A DNA stretch of 5,909 nt from JAVBPT01 sp031549455 (GTDB taxonomy: Bacteria; Bacillota; Clostridia; Lachnospirales; JAKSVV01), in the NCBI GenBank assembly GCA_031549455.1, contig JAVBPT010000034.1, positions 1 through 5,909 on the forward strand, read 5' to 3'. Both the position numbers and the translations under genes were made by a program. The notes below the pieces were generated by a model. It did not search any database. It was given only the letters and a program-made list of their open reading frames with translations, and was not told the origin of the DNA. Positions 4,927 to 5,909 of the stretch are shown one piece after another. Each line of letters starts with the position of its first letter. The stretch's first letter is position 1.

Positions 4927-5909
4927 ATGAACGAAAAAATAGTTATTGTGGGAGGGAATATCTCTGCAATTACGTGCGCAAATAGACTGAGAAGGCTCTC
5001 TGAAGATCTAGAGATCACGCTCATTCGTAAAGGAAAAGATGCGATCTATTCCAAAATTGGATTTCCGAGCTTTGTGAGCGATATTATAAGGGACAAAAAT
5101 GATTTGGTAATTGAATCGATGCAAGATTTATTGGAAAAATACAACATTCAGGTAAGGGCGGAGTGCGAGGTAATTAGCATTCAGGACCAATATAAAAAAG
5201 TAGTGGTGAAAGATTTATTAAACAATAAAGAGTTTGAAGTAAATTATGACTATCTCGTGCTTGCAATGGGAAGTAAGGTGGATGTGGTAAGAATCAATAT
5301 TGCAAAAGATAGCACCGTCTTTAAGCTGGAGTCTATGGAAGATGCACTTAATTTAAAACAATATATTCAAACAGAGGCACCAAAATCCTGCGTCATTGTT
5401 GGCGCATCTCATCTTGGGCTTGAACTAGCAGAGACCATGTCTTATTATCATATTGATACTACCATCATAGAACCTGAAAAGCAGATTCTCGCAGACTATG
5501 ATGAAGATATTGCTAAGATCGTTTTAAACCATATCTCATCAAATGGAGTGAAGGTGATTTTGAACAATGAAATTGGGGAAATTCAAAAAGAGAGAGTACT
5601 CTTAAAAAATGGAGGAGAAATCTATACCGACTTTGTTCTGTTTGCAAATGGAACCAAACCGAACACCGCCTATCTTAAAAACTCAAAAATTAGGATGGAT
5701 GAACTTTCACACATTATGACGGATAAATATTTAAGAACAAATATCCGAGATGTCTACGCCATCGGAAATATCGTGCTTCCGAGCACACGCGAAGAAAATC
5801 ATATGTCAACCAAGCATGTAAATACTAGTATTGTCCAAGCTAGAATCGCAGCCAATAATATTTTAAATAGTATTCGTGACAAGGAGCTTGAAGAATATGA
5901 TGGATCTCA
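4927..5909 (+). CDS. FAD/NAD(P)-dependent disulfide-oxidoreductase-like flavoprotein (3' end outside window)
   Basis: The reading frame is open from the ATG at 4927 to the window edge (327 codons, no stop), with the SD AGGAAGG 5 nt upstream. It resembles the pyridine-nucleotide:disulfide oxidoreductases of the CoA-disulfide reductase/NADH oxidase/rubredoxin-reductase group. Residues 3-33 are the FAD-binding beta-alpha-beta (IVIVGGNISAITCANRLRR). LVLAMGSK (110-117) is the ATG-like motif. IVGASHLGLELAE (157-169) is the NAD-binding fold, with Glu182 at the end of the second strand favouring NADH. PNT occupies 245-247 and DVYAIGN 275-281. Several hallmarks differ: the position of the catalytic Cys in YANCGLP is Ile44 (YSKIGFP), the FAD-binding Asp of the GD motif is Asn281, and the third Gly of the first dinucleotide fold is Ala14. 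The C-terminal dimerisation region is not visible, so the reaction cannot be named. Confidence 0.85.
   Translation, partial: MNEKIVIVGGNISAITCANRLRRLSEDLEITLIRKGKDAIYSKIGFPSFVSDIIRDKNDLVIESMQDLLEKYNIQVRAECEVISIQDQYKKVVVKDLLNNKEFEVNYDYLVLAMGSKVDVVRINIAKDSTVFKLESMEDALNLKQYIQTEAPKSCVIVGASHLGLELAETMSYYHIDTTIIEPEKQILADYDEDIAKIVLNHISSNGVKVILNNEIGEIQKERVLLKNGGEIYTDFVLFANGTKPNTAYLKNSKIRMDELSHIMTDKYLRTNIRDVYAIGNIVLPSTREENHMSTKHVNTSIVQARIAANNILNSIRDKELEEYDGS

Noticed and set aside
1..5909. CRISPR array, insertion sequence, tRNA/rRNA gene, or a new defence-type system
   Set aside because: No regularly spaced direct repeats, transposase motifs, terminal inverted repeats or RNA gene signatures were seen. 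The genes belong to ordinary housekeeping or metabolic families.

Overview
The window looks like an AT-rich, low-GC Firmicutes chromosome, most likely an endospore-forming member of the Clostridia. The main reasons are a full-length SpoVT (the AbrB/GAF forespore regulator), a short clostridial-type HU protein, strong AGGAGG-type ribosome binding sites, sigma-A-like promoters, and protein sequences typical of anaerobic Firmicutes. The genus cannot be named from sequence alone. All supported genes are on the plus strand.

Layout. Bases 34-585 carry spoVT. Bases 586-737 are a leader region with a near-consensus sigma-A promoter (TTGACA, 17 nt, TATAAA) and a hairpin-containing 5' UTR for the HU gene (738-1019), which ends in an intrinsic terminator (1031-1057). 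Next is a membrane-anchored VanY-family D,D-carboxypeptidase (1161-1898) with its own TTGAAA-17-TATAAT promoter. Its ribosome binding site is the right arm of a 9-bp perfect inverted repeat whose left arm lies upstream of the transcription start. A small HAD-type 5'(3')-deoxyribonucleotidase (1989-2555) follows. It is followed by a broken gene for a small PII-like protein of the YqfO C-terminal type (2600-2937), which is one base short of being intact. Then come an SDR oxidoreductase (2976-3659), a TcdA/CsdL-type tRNA ct6A-forming enzyme (3697-4404) overlapping by 8 nt a DUF402 nucleotide-phosphatase-like gene (4397-4861), a terminator (4860-4884), and the first 327 codons of a divergent pyridine-nucleotide/FAD disulfide-oxidoreductase-like flavoprotein (4927 to the window edge).

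How the genes relate. This is mostly a chromosomal housekeeping neighbourhood of short transcription units rather than one pathway. spoVT and hup are neighbours in the sporulation/nucleoid cluster of many Firmicutes; here the usual gene between them (mazG) and the usual followers (S4-domain protein, yabP, yabQ) are absent. tcdA and the DUF402 gene are almost certainly co-transcribed and translationally coupled. No mobile element, CRISPR array, tRNA or rRNA gene was seen, and there is no convincing new multi-gene system. The points most worth a second look are the VanY RBS-sequestering inverted repeat, the single-base-disrupted PII-like gene, and the flavoprotein that lacks the expected catalytic cysteine and FAD-binding aspartate.
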